This document shows, in pieces, positions 9,797-18,634 of a DNA stretch of 64,000 nucleotides (its first letter is position 1; each line of letters begins with the position of its first letter). The notes beneath the pieces are model-generated. The model had not been told where the DNA came from, searched no databases, and worked only from the letters and a program-made list of their open reading frames with translations. The position numbers were made by a program, and so were the translations under genes. The stretch is from assembly GCA_963787415.1 (NCBI GenBank), contig CAWBCO010000002.1, forward strand, positions 186,001 through 250,000, given 5' to 3'. Origin of the DNA: CAVUWL01 sp963787415 (lineage in GTDB: Bacteria; Actinomycetota; Thermoleophilia; Solirubrobacterales; 70-9).

Positions 9797-10024
9797 CTAA
9801 GCGCAGTGGGCGGGGGTCGTCGACGGCTCCGCCGAGGACGAAGGAACCGCGCTCAGAACGGCCTCGGTCGTCATCAACGGTTCGGCGCTGATGGTGGAAC
9901 TCGGCGCCTCGGTCCACTGAGAGATCAACCGGAACACGGAGGCATCCTGGGGGACGAAAACGCTGTGGTCCTGGAGTGCCGTCGCGAGCTCGCCCGGCAG
10001 ATCCCTGGTTAGGTCGTTATCCAT
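9797..10024 (-). CDS. Small 75-aa protein coupled to the sigma factor
   Basis: Unrecognised. The ATG overlaps the stop of the sigma factor gene by a few bases, so it is translationally coupled and almost certainly the last gene of ubiquitin-like operon 1. The N-terminal half is acidic and amphipathic (MDNDLTRDLPGELATALQDH, VFRLISQWTEAPSS); the C-terminal third is Ser/Thr/Ala/Pro-rich and may be disordered, or the product of an indel. An anti-sigma factor or a conjugation target would fit the position, but nothing in the sequence proves either. Confidence 0.5.
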   Translation of the reverse strand: MDNDLTRDLPGELATALQDHSVFVPQDASVFRLISQWTEAPSSTISAEPLMTTEAVLSAVPSSSAEPSTTPAHCA

Positions 10025-10751
10025 CGCTTCCCTCCTTATCGGCCAAGTCATCAGTCACCTTAGTGTTTTCCCTCGCTCCACTACCCGGTCGCAGGTGAGG
10101 CCAAGCCTCGTTCAACTTCCGCTTCGCCCTCGTCAAGAGGCCGTCGATCTGCTTGGTGAAGGCGGCCGATCCGAAGATCACTTCGGCAGCCTCGGCGTAG
10201 GAATAACGCTCGGTGACGACAAGACGCAGCGCGTCCCACTCACGCTCGCTGAGCAGGTCAGCCGCTTCGGAAAGGATCTGTTCGGTGGAGATCCGGGTGA
10301 TCACCATCTCCTCGGTTCCCGGTGCTGGGTCGACCACCTCCTCAAGCAACTCGGGGGGATCGAATTGAATACCCCGTGGTCGCCGGGATGCAGCGACCTC
10401 CTTTGCAACCTCGACGAAGGCAAGCTCACTGGCGCCGATTACCCAGTGGGTCGCAGTGCCGCGCTCGGGATCAAACTTAGCCGCCCCCTCGCAGACGCGA
10501 CGAAGCGCCCGAGTTGTCGCGTCGTGGGCGACTTCGCCGACCTCCTCCGCACGAAGCCGCGGCGCGGTCGGCCCAGTGGCATTCAGGTGGCGGCGAACTC
10601 GGTCGGAGAGACGGTCGCGGTCGCGCCAGAGGCGCTTCCAGATGAACTCGTAGAAGAGCGCGTGGAACTCGCTGGTCAGGCTGCTGTCGGGATTGCGCGC
10701 GAGCTCGGTCAAGAGGGCGGCCCCGAGATCGTCACGCTCCTCATTGCTCAC
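10017..10751 (-). CDS. Sigma-70-like factor in the ubiquitin-like operon
   Basis: A 244-residue sigma-70-superfamily protein, predicted to direct RNA polymerase to alternative promoters. The sigma2-like part is residues 60-125 (EEVGEVAHDATTRALRR, AAKFDPERGTATHWVIGASE, resembling the FDPxRGxFxxWL promoter-melting motif). The sigma4 helix-turn-helix is residues 163-215 (DLLSEREWDALRLVVTERYS, YAEAAEVIFGS, IDGLLTRAKRKLNEAW). Its GTG start overlaps the E1 stop by four bases (GTGA), placing it firmly in the operon. Sigma factors are not usual members of ubiquitin-like operons. It may drive the operon itself or a response regulon. Confidence 0.8.
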   Translation of the reverse strand: MSNEERDDLGAALLTELARNPDSSLTSEFHALFYEFIWKRLWRDRDRLSDRVRRHLNATGPTAPRLRAEEVGEVAHDATTRALRRVCEGAAKFDPERGTATHWVIGASELAFVEVAKEVAASRRPRGIQFDPPELLEEVVDPAPGTEEMVITRISTEQILSEAADLLSEREWDALRLVVTERYSYAEAAEVIFGSAAFTKQIDGLLTRAKRKLNEAWPHLRPGSGARENTKVTDDLADKEGSDG

Positions 10752-12327
10752 TTCGACTCGCTCTCCTCGGATTGCACAAATTTGTCAGCATAGACAGCCC
10801 GGAAGATGCCGTCGGAGCAGATGCAACCGGGCGTTCGCGCCCGCGGACGGGCAAGCATCTGGGGGCCGGCGGAGAGGAGGTCATAGCGGCCTTCGATCTC
10901 AGAGGGCCGGACCTCGCTGAGAGCCGGATCGGTCCCGGCAAGCAACTGGGTCGCCCAGCATGATTCCGGCGAAGGCCGACTGGTGGGCCAATGGAACCAG
11001 CGCCTCGCGTGGTGCCTCGCCAACGCCGAGATCGAGCACCGCGCCGCCGCAGATGCCATCCTGGTAGAGATCGGCCAGCGAGCGCTCCCGCCAAGCGACG
11101 AGCTGGCTTGGATCGATGCCGGCTGAAGCGGCGATGTCGTCGAAGGATCGGGCGCTGGGTCCATTCGATCGCCTCGGGTGGATTGGGGGAATCTGGAAGT
11201 GCCTGCAGGGCGATAGCTGGCAGCGGAGCGCCTACGGGGATCGCGCAATGTACCAAGTATGCGAGACAACGGGCAGGGTGCTGATTGAACGCCACAGCGA
11301 CTTGCTCATAGCGGGAGGGTCGTGCCTGGGTAGGCCAGTAAAGACAGGCCAGGCACGGCTCCTCGCCGAATTCCTCGTGGCGGGAGAAGCCGACGTCGCC
11401 GGGCTGGGTCCAGGCGTTATAGATAGCCCCCGGCAGGGCTGCCTGGAGCTCGATGCGGGCCTGGCCGCTGTCGAGAGCAACGAGACTGGGAACGCCCTTG
11501 CTCGCTCGCCCGACCTCCCACATGCTGCGCTGCGGGACGACCTGGAGTTGCGCCGAGGCCAGGCGCTTCTTTAACAGCTTCACCTTGACCGCTCCGATGT
11601 CAGCATCGTGGGTAAGCAGGTAGCGCTGGAGATTCGAGAGGGTGATCGCCTCGTAGTCGATCGCGACCATCGTGCCCTCGGCTCGGCAAACCGCGAGCGT
11701 GTGGGCGGCGGCTTGGCCAATCGCGCCGGCACCAACCAAATTGAAGCGCCCGAGCTTGGGGCCCTCCGACCACGGCGGGCCTGGGATTGGATCGGTGAGG
11801 GTGATCATGTTGAAGGAAAAGGGATTTGTGCCGTGGCGTCCGCGCTCCCCGAGCTGAGGCGCGAAGACGGCGCGAAAGGCCTCGCCCAGGCCCAGTGTCG
11901 CGGCAAGCAGGGCGGCGGGGGCGTGGACGGTTTCAGGCTCCTCGGGCTCGCAGTCGACGTAGACGTTCCAGCCGCGGGCAAAGACGGCGATCTCCCCTTT
12001 ACCGCGCACCGGGCACTCATAGTTCAGCGTCGTCGTGGCCGGCCCAGCCGCCTTCTCAATCTTGCAGCGGGGATTGATCAATGCGATCTCCTCCGCGGCA
12101 GCTTGAGCCAGCTCGTCAGCAGCGTCGAGGTAGATCATCGGATAGAGGCGCGCGGCGAGGTTGGCCCCCAGAAGGAAGCCCTCGCGGCTGGCGGGGACCA
12201 GATCCTCGGCGCAGCGCAGGGCGATCAAGGCCGAGGAGATGTGCTCGACCACGGCCGAGCGATCGACCTCACCGAGGACCGAGACGGTCGAATCGAGAAC
12301 CCGCTCGATGAACCGCGGCGCCGTCAC
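10748..12327 (-). CDS. E1-like (ThiF/UBA) activating enzyme of ubiquitin-like operon 1, frameshifted
   Basis: Predicted to adenylate the C-terminal glycine of the operon's Ubl and pass it to the E2-like protein. Residues 1-180 form an uncharacterised N-terminal domain. The Rossmann ThiF domain starts at KLGRFNLVGAGAIGQAAAHT (G199-G204), with the acidic strand-2 residue in MVAIDYE (D224) and the canonical SNLQR (N232, R235). A CLAC motif lies at 325-328 and a CIC motif near the C-terminus (RTPGCICSDGIFRAVYADKF). The frame slips near 11140 and again near 10970; the middle piece reads SFDDIAASAGIDPSQLVAWR and SLADLYQDGICGGAVLDLGV. Joined length is about 525 residues. The GTG start overlaps the JAB stop. 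Confidence 0.8.
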
Positions 12328-12817
12328 GACTCGAATTGGATCGTGGTCGAGAAATCAAGCCCACTCCACTGGCCGGGCCCAGTCAGGCGGTACCAAGCCC
12401 AGTCCTCGAGCCGGTCGAGGCCGCCCCTCCGAAGTCCGGCACGACGCCTGAAAGGCCGCCGATCAGGGTAACCATCGCGAAGGCATCGTCGGTGTCGCTG
12501 TGGTAGGCCGATGTCGGGTGTGAGTGGACCTGGGCAGCGAGGATCAGGCCGCGCTCGTGAAAGGCGCGGTTGACGCGGAAGAGCGCCTCGCCGTCGATTA
12601 GGACTAGCAGCCCGCTATCGGTCGTCATCGTGCTTTGTTCGGGCAGATACGAGTCGGTCAAGCTGAAGCGCGTCGGATCATCGGCATCGAGCACGCCGCC
12701 CCAGAGGACGAAGGCCTCATAGCCTCGACGTCCGGCAGCGCGCAAGCGCTTCAAGGTGCCCTCGACGAGGTCGAGTGGGACGAAGAACTCATCTACATCG
12801 GCGAGGACGCTCATCAC
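12324..12817 (-). CDS. JAB/MPN (JAMM) metalloprotease of ubiquitin-like operon 1
   Basis: A zinc isopeptidase of the JAB1/MPN+ fold, expected to process the Ubl or remove it from targets. All JAMM ligands are present: Glu34 in GYEAFVLWGG, His98 and His100 in AAQVHSHPTSAYHSDTDDA, Ser107 and Asp110. After GVVPDFGG near 12430 one base is off; the corrected frame gives GLDRLEDWAWYRLTGPGQW and ends in TTIQFES, with its TGA overlapping the E1 start. Joined length is about 164 residues. The start overlaps the stop of the E2-like gene (GTG/ATG choice two codons apart). Confidence 0.85.
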
Positions 12818-13443
12818 GGGATGCCGATCGGGACCTCGACCGACTGGCCGGCACGAAGGGTGTCGACATCGGCGGAGATGAGCTGGATCTGAACACGACC
12901 ACCCTCGCCGGTATCGAGCGGGAGTGTCGCGAGCGACACCTGAATGCCCAGCAGGTTGCGGACCATCGAGCGCCAGATCCTGTCGCAGATAATCGCCAGC
13001 CCTCCCGCGCCACGGGCGCGATGGAGGAACCAGTCATCACCGCTGTGTTGGTCGTGAAAGTGGTACTCGCGAGTGCCGACGACGCAGAAGAAGGGCCGGC
13101 CGTTGTCGGGATGTGCGTTAACGATGAGGTTGCGGGGCCCCTCGGCGGTAGGAACCGTTGCATCCTTGACCGGCGGCGCGTAGTTACCGCTGGCGGGATC
13201 GATGAACTGCACCGACGGCGGCCAGATGTCGTAGTTTGTGTAGTCGATCCTCACCGAAGCGGCGAGGATCGGAATCGTCCGCCCCGCCAGCGGTAGGTCA
13301 CCGATAAAGGAGACGTCGATCAGGTTGCCCTCGCGGCCGAGCAGTAGCCAGCCGCGCCGCCGATATGAGCCAGCGTTCTCGGTCCAAAGCTCGATCTCAC
13401 GATCGACCTTGCGGCGAGTTACCTCGGGGTCTACGAGCTCCAT
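12814..13443 (-). CDS. E2/UBC-like protein of ubiquitin-like operon 1
   Basis: A 209-residue protein in the E2 position of the operon. The order of elements fits a UBC fold: beta strands ending in VRIDYTNYDIWPPSVQFIDP (residues 65-83, like the hydrophobic-proline stretch of E2s), then VNAHPDNGRPFFCVVG, where H111 and C120 match the HP(N)...C active-site block. A distinctive EYHFHDQHSGDDWFLHR follows with H128, H130, H133 and W138, possibly metal-binding or catalytic. C153 is the only other cysteine. The gene starts 26 bp after the Ubl stop with AAGGAGAG before the ATG. A divergent E2 is the best call; a separate predicted metal-binding family is the alternative. Confidence 0.65.
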   Translation of the reverse strand: MELVDPEVTRRKVDREIELWTENAGSYRRRGWLLLGREGNLIDVSFIGDLPLAGRTIPILAASVRIDYTNYDIWPPSVQFIDPASGNYAPPVKDATVPTAEGPRNLIVNAHPDNGRPFFCVVGTREYHFHDQHSGDDWFLHRARGAGGLAIICDRIWRSMVRNLLGIQVSLATLPLDTGEGGRVQIQLISADVDTLRAGQSVEVPIGIP

Positions 13444-13469
13444 CGTCTCTCTCCTTGCCGCGGGGCGGC

Positions 13470-13733
13470 TCAGCCGCCGGCCCCGGTCTTCGGGTTGAGA
13501 AACAGGGTGATGCCATCATGGATGCCGGCTTCGTCCACCTGCAGCGACTGGTCGATGAGATCGCCGGACTCGGTGCGCAACTCCCACTGGTCGGGTGCTT
13601 GGCCGTGATTGCCACTCTCCTTTAAAGCTTTCTCGACGAGATGTCGGACGAGTCGGTTGTGATTAATCTCGATCGGGATCGGTTGTCCGGAGACGACGAC
13701 GGTCAAGTTGATCTTCTTTTCGGGCTTGGACAC
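13470..13733 (-). CDS. Ubiquitin-like modifier ending in Gly-Gly (DUF2604-like)
   Basis: An 87-residue beta-grasp protein, the first gene of operon 1. After a short lysine-rich lead come the two beta-grasp strands (KINLTVVVSGQPIPIEINHN), the central helix (RLVRHLVEKALKESG), then WELRTESGDLIDQSLQVDEA and GIHDGITLFLNPKTGAGG. The hydrophobic pattern and length match the DUF2604 ubiquitin-like family. It ends exactly at a diglycine, so it can be adenylated by an E1 without prior trimming. GTG start with GGAGG eight bases upstream. Proteins of this type are attached to targets or to each other; the target here is unknown. Confidence 0.85.
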   Translation of the reverse strand: MSKPEKKINLTVVVSGQPIPIEINHNRLVRHLVEKALKESGNHGQAPDQWELRTESGDLIDQSLQVDEAGIHDGITLFLNPKTGAGG

Positions 13734-14161
13734 GGCTTCCTCCTGGTTGATGTGGCCCTCAGCTGTCTATAGGGGCCCGACTCTCCGAATTCCCGCCCGC
13801 GCGAGAACTTCTTACAGATCGCTCTGGCGAAACAGCTTCAGCGGTGTAAGGGCACTAATTTCGTCCGCCGGGGCGCGATAGCTCCAACGGGTGAGCCTAG
13901 GAGGACGATCGGCGAGGGAAGTGACAGGGGGCGAAGGCTCCCAGGGAATTCCGGATCCGTCGTCACTGCACCGTGCGTCGGGGCCGACGGCAACCCGGTG
14001 GCCCACATAGTGGAGGGTTCGTGGAACGCCTCGGCGCAGTCGCCGCTTTCGAGTCAACGGCGGTGGGCCGCAGGTTCGCGGATTCGACGGTCTCAGGATG
14101 CTGGTTCGGATCGTTCAGCGGCGTGTCCCGCAGCGAAGCAGAGAAAGGCTACCTTTAGAAA
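13734..14161. promoter_or_regulatory. Divergent intergenic region between operon 1 and the 998-aa gene
   Basis: This 428-bp spacer separates two divergent starts and must hold both promoters. No conserved operator or long inverted repeat is obvious by eye, and no protein is supported in it. A shared regulatory region would let the repeat protein and the ubiquitin-like operon be expressed together. Confidence 0.4.
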
Positions 14162-17158
14162 ATGACCTTGATTGTCGAGATCCTGGCGGGAAATGCTTTG
14201 GAGCTGGTTCTGAAGGGGGGTAAGGCTGCAGCTGACAAGCTTCTCGCTCAGGATCCACCGCAGCGAATGCTCTGGATCATCTATGAGCAGTACGGCGAGG
14301 AGACTGGGCTCTCGCGTAGGGAGTTTCTGGCTTGGTTACTGGTGGAGGATTTGGGCGATGCAATTTTCGGCGTCGTGTGGGGCAATTTAGTTACTGAGGA
14401 GGCAAACCTGGTTCGGGAGCTGATCGTTCCGCAGCTTATGAACACCCCGACTGAGCAAAGGGACCAATTGGCCAGCGAGATCGCCAAGAGCATGTTCCTG
14501 CTGGCGCCATGGCTGCATCGGGATTTGGAAGAGGGGATCGCTCATCTTTCCCACAAGATGGATCAGCATTCGAGGTTGTTGCTGGATGTCGTCGGAGGCA
14601 GGAAAGGCGAGAACGAGAAGGACGTTGTCGCCAGTGCCGCAGAGGCAATGCTGCGAGGCCCGCTCGTACAGATTGGCCAAGAGACGCAGGCGAAGGAGGC
14701 CCGTCAACTGGCCGAGGACGGAGAGTCGGCTGCAGCAGCAAAGATGTTTGAGGGCATTGCCGAGGCGCTGAAGGATGCCGCCCTCGGCATTGTGGCTGAG
14801 ACCTACCTGCGCCTTGCGGGTGAGCTGTATGGCGAGGCTGGAGATGGCGAGGCCGCGGCGCGAGTACTCAAGGAGGTCGCAGAGGGCCAGGTGCTTCGCG
14901 GGGGAGCGAGCAGCGTGAGGTTAACGGTCGGAGAGTTACGAAAATTCCTGGCGCCAGAGTGGGGTTGGGAGGCCAACGCGTTTGAGGCCCGAGTCGATTT
15001 CGGTCATGACATGACGGAGGCGATTGATGCGCTTCGAGTGGCATGTGAAAAGAGCGAGGGTCGCGAGGATGCTGACGAGCACCTCGCGAACTACACGGAT
15101 CTGCTCGCTTTTGCCGGAGAGTCGAAGGCGGTACATCAAGCAACGGAGGCCGTGGCAAGTTGCGAGCCAGCCGATGAAGTGTCGCTGAGAATACAGCTGA
15201 ACCGACTCGACGCACTCAACGCTTTGGGATCCAGCGAGCTGGAGAGCCAATGGGCGGAGCTGCTTCGCAATCTTGACCGAGGCCAGGAGCCGGTATGGGC
15301 CGGGATCGCCTGGCAAAGGCGCGGCGCAAGCCTCGCACGCGACGGCGAGGTTGATCGATGTCACGACGCCTATCGGCGGGCGATGGGCGCCTTCTCCGCC
15401 GTACCGGGCTATCAGGAGCAGGCCGCCGACAGCTTCTACTCGCTGCAAACCGCGTCGATCATGAACTCAGTGCCCCCGCCGGAGACGGAGCTGCGAGCTC
15501 TTGCATACGAGCAGCGCGGCTCATTGGACGCTCCAGTTGCCCGGGCGCGCATGTTGGCGAGGCAGGGGATGGATCATCGGATCGCGGGGCGGTTGCCCGA
15601 TGCGCTTCAGGAGTACACCCTGGCACTTGAGATGAATAGGCGGGCGGGCAGCTTGCAAGGTGAGCTTGAAGTCAGGGAGAAGCTTGGCGAGTTGTTCCTC
15701 GAGGCAGGCCGGCCGGCGATAGCGATGTCGAGCTATATCGCAGCCGGCAACGCTAAAGAGGCCGCCGCGGCGGCGAGACTCGCTCCGGCAGAGGGGATCG
15801 CTGGCGTGCTGCGTACTAACGTCTCGCGGTGGGAGCGTGCTGCGGTGCTGGCTGTTTTGTCGGAGGCGGGCGAGCGACTGCCACTCGAGTATTTGGTTGA
15901 TCTGGGGCCTTGGGTCCTGAAGGAAGCAGAGGGCGAGCCCGACGGGTGGATGGCACCGCAGCCCAGCCTCCAAGCGCGGCTGGCACTCCCAGCGATCCTG
16001 CTCGGGCTTCCTGACGACCAACGCGAGGCAGGTGTGGCTCAGGTAACGGCCGATCTGGAGCAGGGAGCAATTGACGTGAAGCAAGCCGCCGCGAGATGTC
16101 TGCAGCACGCGACTTCCGTTGGGCTCACGGACGCCACCGAGCCGTTGGTCAAGGCATTCCTCGCTGATCCCTATAACTGCCGGATCTCGGTTGAGTTCTT
16201 GGCGGAACGGGTCAAGGAGGAAGTACGGGCGAGGGAGGCAATCGAAGCGGCGGCAACTGGTGGCGGCCCCGCGTTGTCAGTGATGTCACTGGCCGGCATG
16301 GTTGAGGGTAACCATGAGTTAGAACGAGCGGCGGAGAGCGCGGCGAAGTCACTGAGCGAGGCGGTGAACGTGAAATTTGTCGAAGGCGGGATCTCCGTCG
16401 GTTTGGGATCCAACTTCGAGGATGAGGCGATCGCGGCCCATGGAGCAAGCGAGGCGGGACGCGCGGCTGCGGTGAACCGACTTTTAGAGATCGCCAACGA
16501 CTCGAAGGATTCGGAGCTGAATCGCTTCCATGCCGCCAACGGGCTCTTCAACTTGGCCGTAGCAATCCCCGAGGGGCAGGCGGCAGATGCGGTCGCATGT
16601 TTGGCGCCACTGGCTGTAGGCGACTACCGGCTTTCCCGATGGGACCACAACATCGACGACCCGCTATCTCGGATGCGTATCTCTACGCATACCCAGGCTG
16701 CACTATGGAGTGCTGCTCTGGGCGCGATCGGCAGGATTCTCCACGAGAATCCGGAGCTCTCCCGGAAGCCCCTCGTCGATGCGGTAATTACCACATACCA
16801 GAGAGGACCTGACATCGCCGTCACGGCGGCAACTGAAGCACTTGCTCAGGTCACTGAAATCGAGGTGCCGGTGCCGATTGAGGTGCTGCTGGCTGACAGC
16901 GACGCCGCGGTGCGCGTAGCGGCGCTGCGTTGTTGGGAGGCGCGAAATGACGGCTTGCCTCCCCAACCTCTTTTAGCGGCGCTTCGCGCTGATAGCTCAA
17001 CAGGGGTGCGCCACAACCTGGTGCTAATGGCTGCAGAAGTTGGCGATTGGAGCCTTGTCGAGCAGATTGCTGCAGCCGACGAACACTCACTAATTCGCAG
17101 GGTGGCGGAGAAAAGGTTTGCGGATAGACCCGTGAACGCAGCCCAGATGGGTACTTGA
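14162..17158 (+). CDS. 998-aa TPR/HEAT-type helical repeat protein
   Basis: A large, intact, almost wholly alpha-helical protein with no recognised enzyme motif. Residues 1-150 form a hydrophobic helical domain (IVEILAGNALELVLKGGKAA, REFLAWLLVEDLGDAIFGVV) that resembles effector-associated domains more than a membrane anchor. Residues about 180-560 show TPR-like pairs (AAKMFEGIAEALKDAALGIV, LPDALQEYTLALEMNRRAGS). Residues 600-990 show HEAT-like repeats (DPYNCRISVEFLAERVKEEV, LLADSDAAVRVAALRCWEAR). Such solenoids act as scaffolds or sensors, including in anti-phage proteins. It is transcribed away from ubiquitin-like operon 1. It has no indel in 3 kb, unlike its neighbours. Confidence 0.8.
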   Translation: MTLIVEILAGNALELVLKGGKAAADKLLAQDPPQRMLWIIYEQYGEETGLSRREFLAWLLVEDLGDAIFGVVWGNLVTEEANLVRELIVPQLMNTPTEQRDQLASEIAKSMFLLAPWLHRDLEEGIAHLSHKMDQHSRLLLDVVGGRKGENEKDVVASAAEAMLRGPLVQIGQETQAKEARQLAEDGESAAAAKMFEGIAEALKDAALGIVAETYLRLAGELYGEAGDGEAAARVLKEVAEGQVLRGGASSVRLTVGELRKFLAPEWGWEANAFEARVDFGHDMTEAIDALRVACEKSEGREDADEHLANYTDLLAFAGESKAVHQATEAVASCEPADEVSLRIQLNRLDALNALGSSELESQWAELLRNLDRGQEPVWAGIAWQRRGASLARDGEVDRCHDAYRRAMGAFSAVPGYQEQAADSFYSLQTASIMNSVPPPETELRALAYEQRGSLDAPVARARMLARQGMDHRIAGRLPDALQEYTLALEMNRRAGSLQGELEVREKLGELFLEAGRPAIAMSSYIAAGNAKEAAAAARLAPAEGIAGVLRTNVSRWERAAVLAVLSEAGERLPLEYLVDLGPWVLKEAEGEPDGWMAPQPSLQARLALPAILLGLPDDQREAGVAQVTADLEQGAIDVKQAAARCLQHATSVGLTDATEPLVKAFLADPYNCRISVEFLAERVKEEVRAREAIEAAATGGGPALSVMSLAGMVEGNHELERAAESAAKSLSEAVNVKFVEGGISVGLGSNFEDEAIAAHGASEAGRAAAVNRLLEIANDSKDSELNRFHAANGLFNLAVAIPEGQAADAVACLAPLAVGDYRLSRWDHNIDDPLSRMRISTHTQAALWSAALGAIGRILHENPELSRKPLVDAVITTYQRGPDIAVTAATEALAQVTEIEVPVPIEVLLADSDAAVRVAALRCWEARNDGLPPQPLLAALRADSSTGVRHNLVLMAAEVGDWSLVEQIAAADEHSLIRRVAEKRFADRPVNAAQMGT

Positions 17159-17423
17159 TTGACTCCGGCTGAGGCGACATAGCTACTCGGACGCGGACGA
17201 CTGCTTCTGTTCGATGCGTGCTACTACAAGTTGGAGTTGACATGGCCCGCAACCCTGAAATCGGTGGACCGATGAAGGGGGTCCGGTCCCCGACGCAGAT
17301 TCCGAGGGAGAGGACCCCGAGGGCGACTAACGGCCGTGTCGGCGTCCCAGATTTTGGGACGGACCTTCGATCGCCGTCACCTCCAAGGCTCATTCACTCA
17401 TAGCTGGAGTGACCGGAACCTAC

Positions 17424-18278
17424 TCATTGGTCCACCCCGAGTGAGAGTCCGGGGTTTACTGGGACGTTCGTGCTGTCGATTCGCTGCCAGCTGGCAGCGA
17501 ATCGGGCGGGAGACATCATGCCAAGCGCCGAGTGAGGATGGTTTGCGTTGTAGTCGGTGCGCCAGTCGGCTGCCAGCACCCTGGCCTCGTCCAGACAGGT
17601 GAACACCTCGACGTTCAGAAACTCGTCACGAAGGCGTGAGTTGAATGACTCCACGTAGGGGTTCTGCCAGGGCGAGCCCGGCTCGATGTAGGCGGTGGCG
17701 GTGGAGCCCTGCCGGCACCATTCGCGCAGCACGGTCGCGGTCAGCTCGGGGCCGTTGTCGGCACGGATGTTGGCGGGGGCACCGCGCTTGGCGGCGAGGC
17801 GCCCCAGCACGGCCACTGTCTCCTCGGCGTTGATCGAGCGATCGACCTCGATCGCCAGCGCCTCGCGGGTGAACTCATCGACCACGTTTAGGAACTTCAG
17901 CTCGCGACCGTCGTCGGTCGCGTCGTGTTGGTAGTCAAGCGCCCAGACATGATTGGGGTGTTCGGCCTTGAGTCTGTCTGTTGCAGTGGTGGACTCGCCC
18001 AAGCGCCGGCGCTTCTTGGCCCTGGCAGGAACGCGAAGGCCCTCCTCACGCCAGATCCGCGCCACCCGCTTGCGGTTCAAAGACCAGCCCTCGCTGAGCA
18101 GGTGGCCGTGGGCGCGGCGATAGCCCCAGCGAGGCCGTTGTTCGGAGATCTTGCGCAGACGCCTGCGCAGTGTCTGCTCATCGGGCGCCACCTGCGGATG
18201 GTGGCGCTGTGTGGAGCGGTTCTGGCCGGCAAACCGGCACGCCCGACGCTCGGAGAGGCCGAGGCGGTCCACCAGCAT
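17424..18278 (-). CDS. IS3-family transposase OrfB (DDE integrase)
   Basis: Integrase-type catalytic subunit of an IS3 element. The HTH_21 region reads LRRRLRKISEQRPRWGYRRA, and the rve DDE triad is in VWALDYQHDATDDG (D), NIRADNGPELTA (D) and NPYVESFNSRLRDEFLN (E). Length 284 aa is normal. The last residues run through the terminal repeat into flanking DNA before stopping, so the natural stop may lie elsewhere. OrfA lies 30 bp upstream; productive transposase is usually made by a minus-one slip between the two. Confidence 0.9.
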   Translation of the reverse strand: MLVDRLGLSERRACRFAGQNRSTQRHHPQVAPDEQTLRRRLRKISEQRPRWGYRRAHGHLLSEGWSLNRKRVARIWREEGLRVPARAKKRRRLGESTTATDRLKAEHPNHVWALDYQHDATDDGRELKFLNVVDEFTREALAIEVDRSINAEETVAVLGRLAAKRGAPANIRADNGPELTATVLREWCRQGSTATAYIEPGSPWQNPYVESFNSRLRDEFLNVEVFTCLDEARVLAADWRTDYNANHPHSALGMMSPARFAASWQRIDSTNVPVNPGLSLGVDQ

Positions 18279-18634
18279 GCAGATCGCCTTGCGCCTCCGG
18301 GACGGGCTCAGAAGTTTCCCTTTGCGATCTCCTTCAAAGCGAGGTTTTCCAACTCCTTGTCGGCGACCAGGCGCTTCAGCTGGCCGTTCTCCTTCTCGAG
18401 CTCCTTCAGCCGCTTGACGTCGGCGGCCTTCATCCCTCCGTACTGGTTTCGCCAGCGGTGCAGGGTTTGCTCGGAGACCTCCAGCTCCTTCGCCGCTTCG
18501 CCCACCGTTTTTCCCTTCGAGAGCATCTGCTCCGCGGTGCGCAGCTTGCGGATGATCTGCTCGGGGGTGTGCTTTGCCTCTTCACCTGCTTCGGTCCTCC
18601 TTTGCCCATTGTCGTGGGCGGGAAGGACTCTCAC
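17441..18634. mobile_element. IS3-family insertion sequence
   Basis: An element of about 1.2 kb carrying orfA and orfB on the minus strand. The ends share the inverted repeat GTGAGAGTCC (17441-17450 and the reverse complement at 18625-18634). No clean target duplication is visible, and a related sequence at 24.54 kb matches beyond the right repeat, so the exact right boundary could lie a few tens of bases outside. Confidence 0.75.
18308..18634 (-). CDS. IS3-family transposase OrfA (HTH protein)
   Basis: The DNA-binding subunit. The helix-turn-helix is TPEQIIRKLRTAEQMLSKGK and TVGEAAKELEVSEQTLHRWR, followed by a leucine-zipper helix (DVKRLKELEKENGQLKRLVA) ending LALKEIAKGNF. The in-frame GTG used here lies at the terminal repeat; a better start, ATG at 18609 (MGKGGPKQVK), sits in another frame, suggesting one indel near 18585. 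Confidence 0.8.
   Translation of the reverse strand: MRVLPAHDNGQRRTEAGEEAKHTPEQIIRKLRTAEQMLSKGKTVGEAAKELEVSEQTLHRWRNQYGGMKAADVKRLKELEKENGQLKRLVADKELENLALKEIAKGNF

Noticed and set aside
13470..13733. Calling operon 1 a BIL system outright
   Set aside because: Gene order matches, but the Ubl has one domain, the E2-like and E1 types differ, and a sigma factor is present; assignment would need profile searches.
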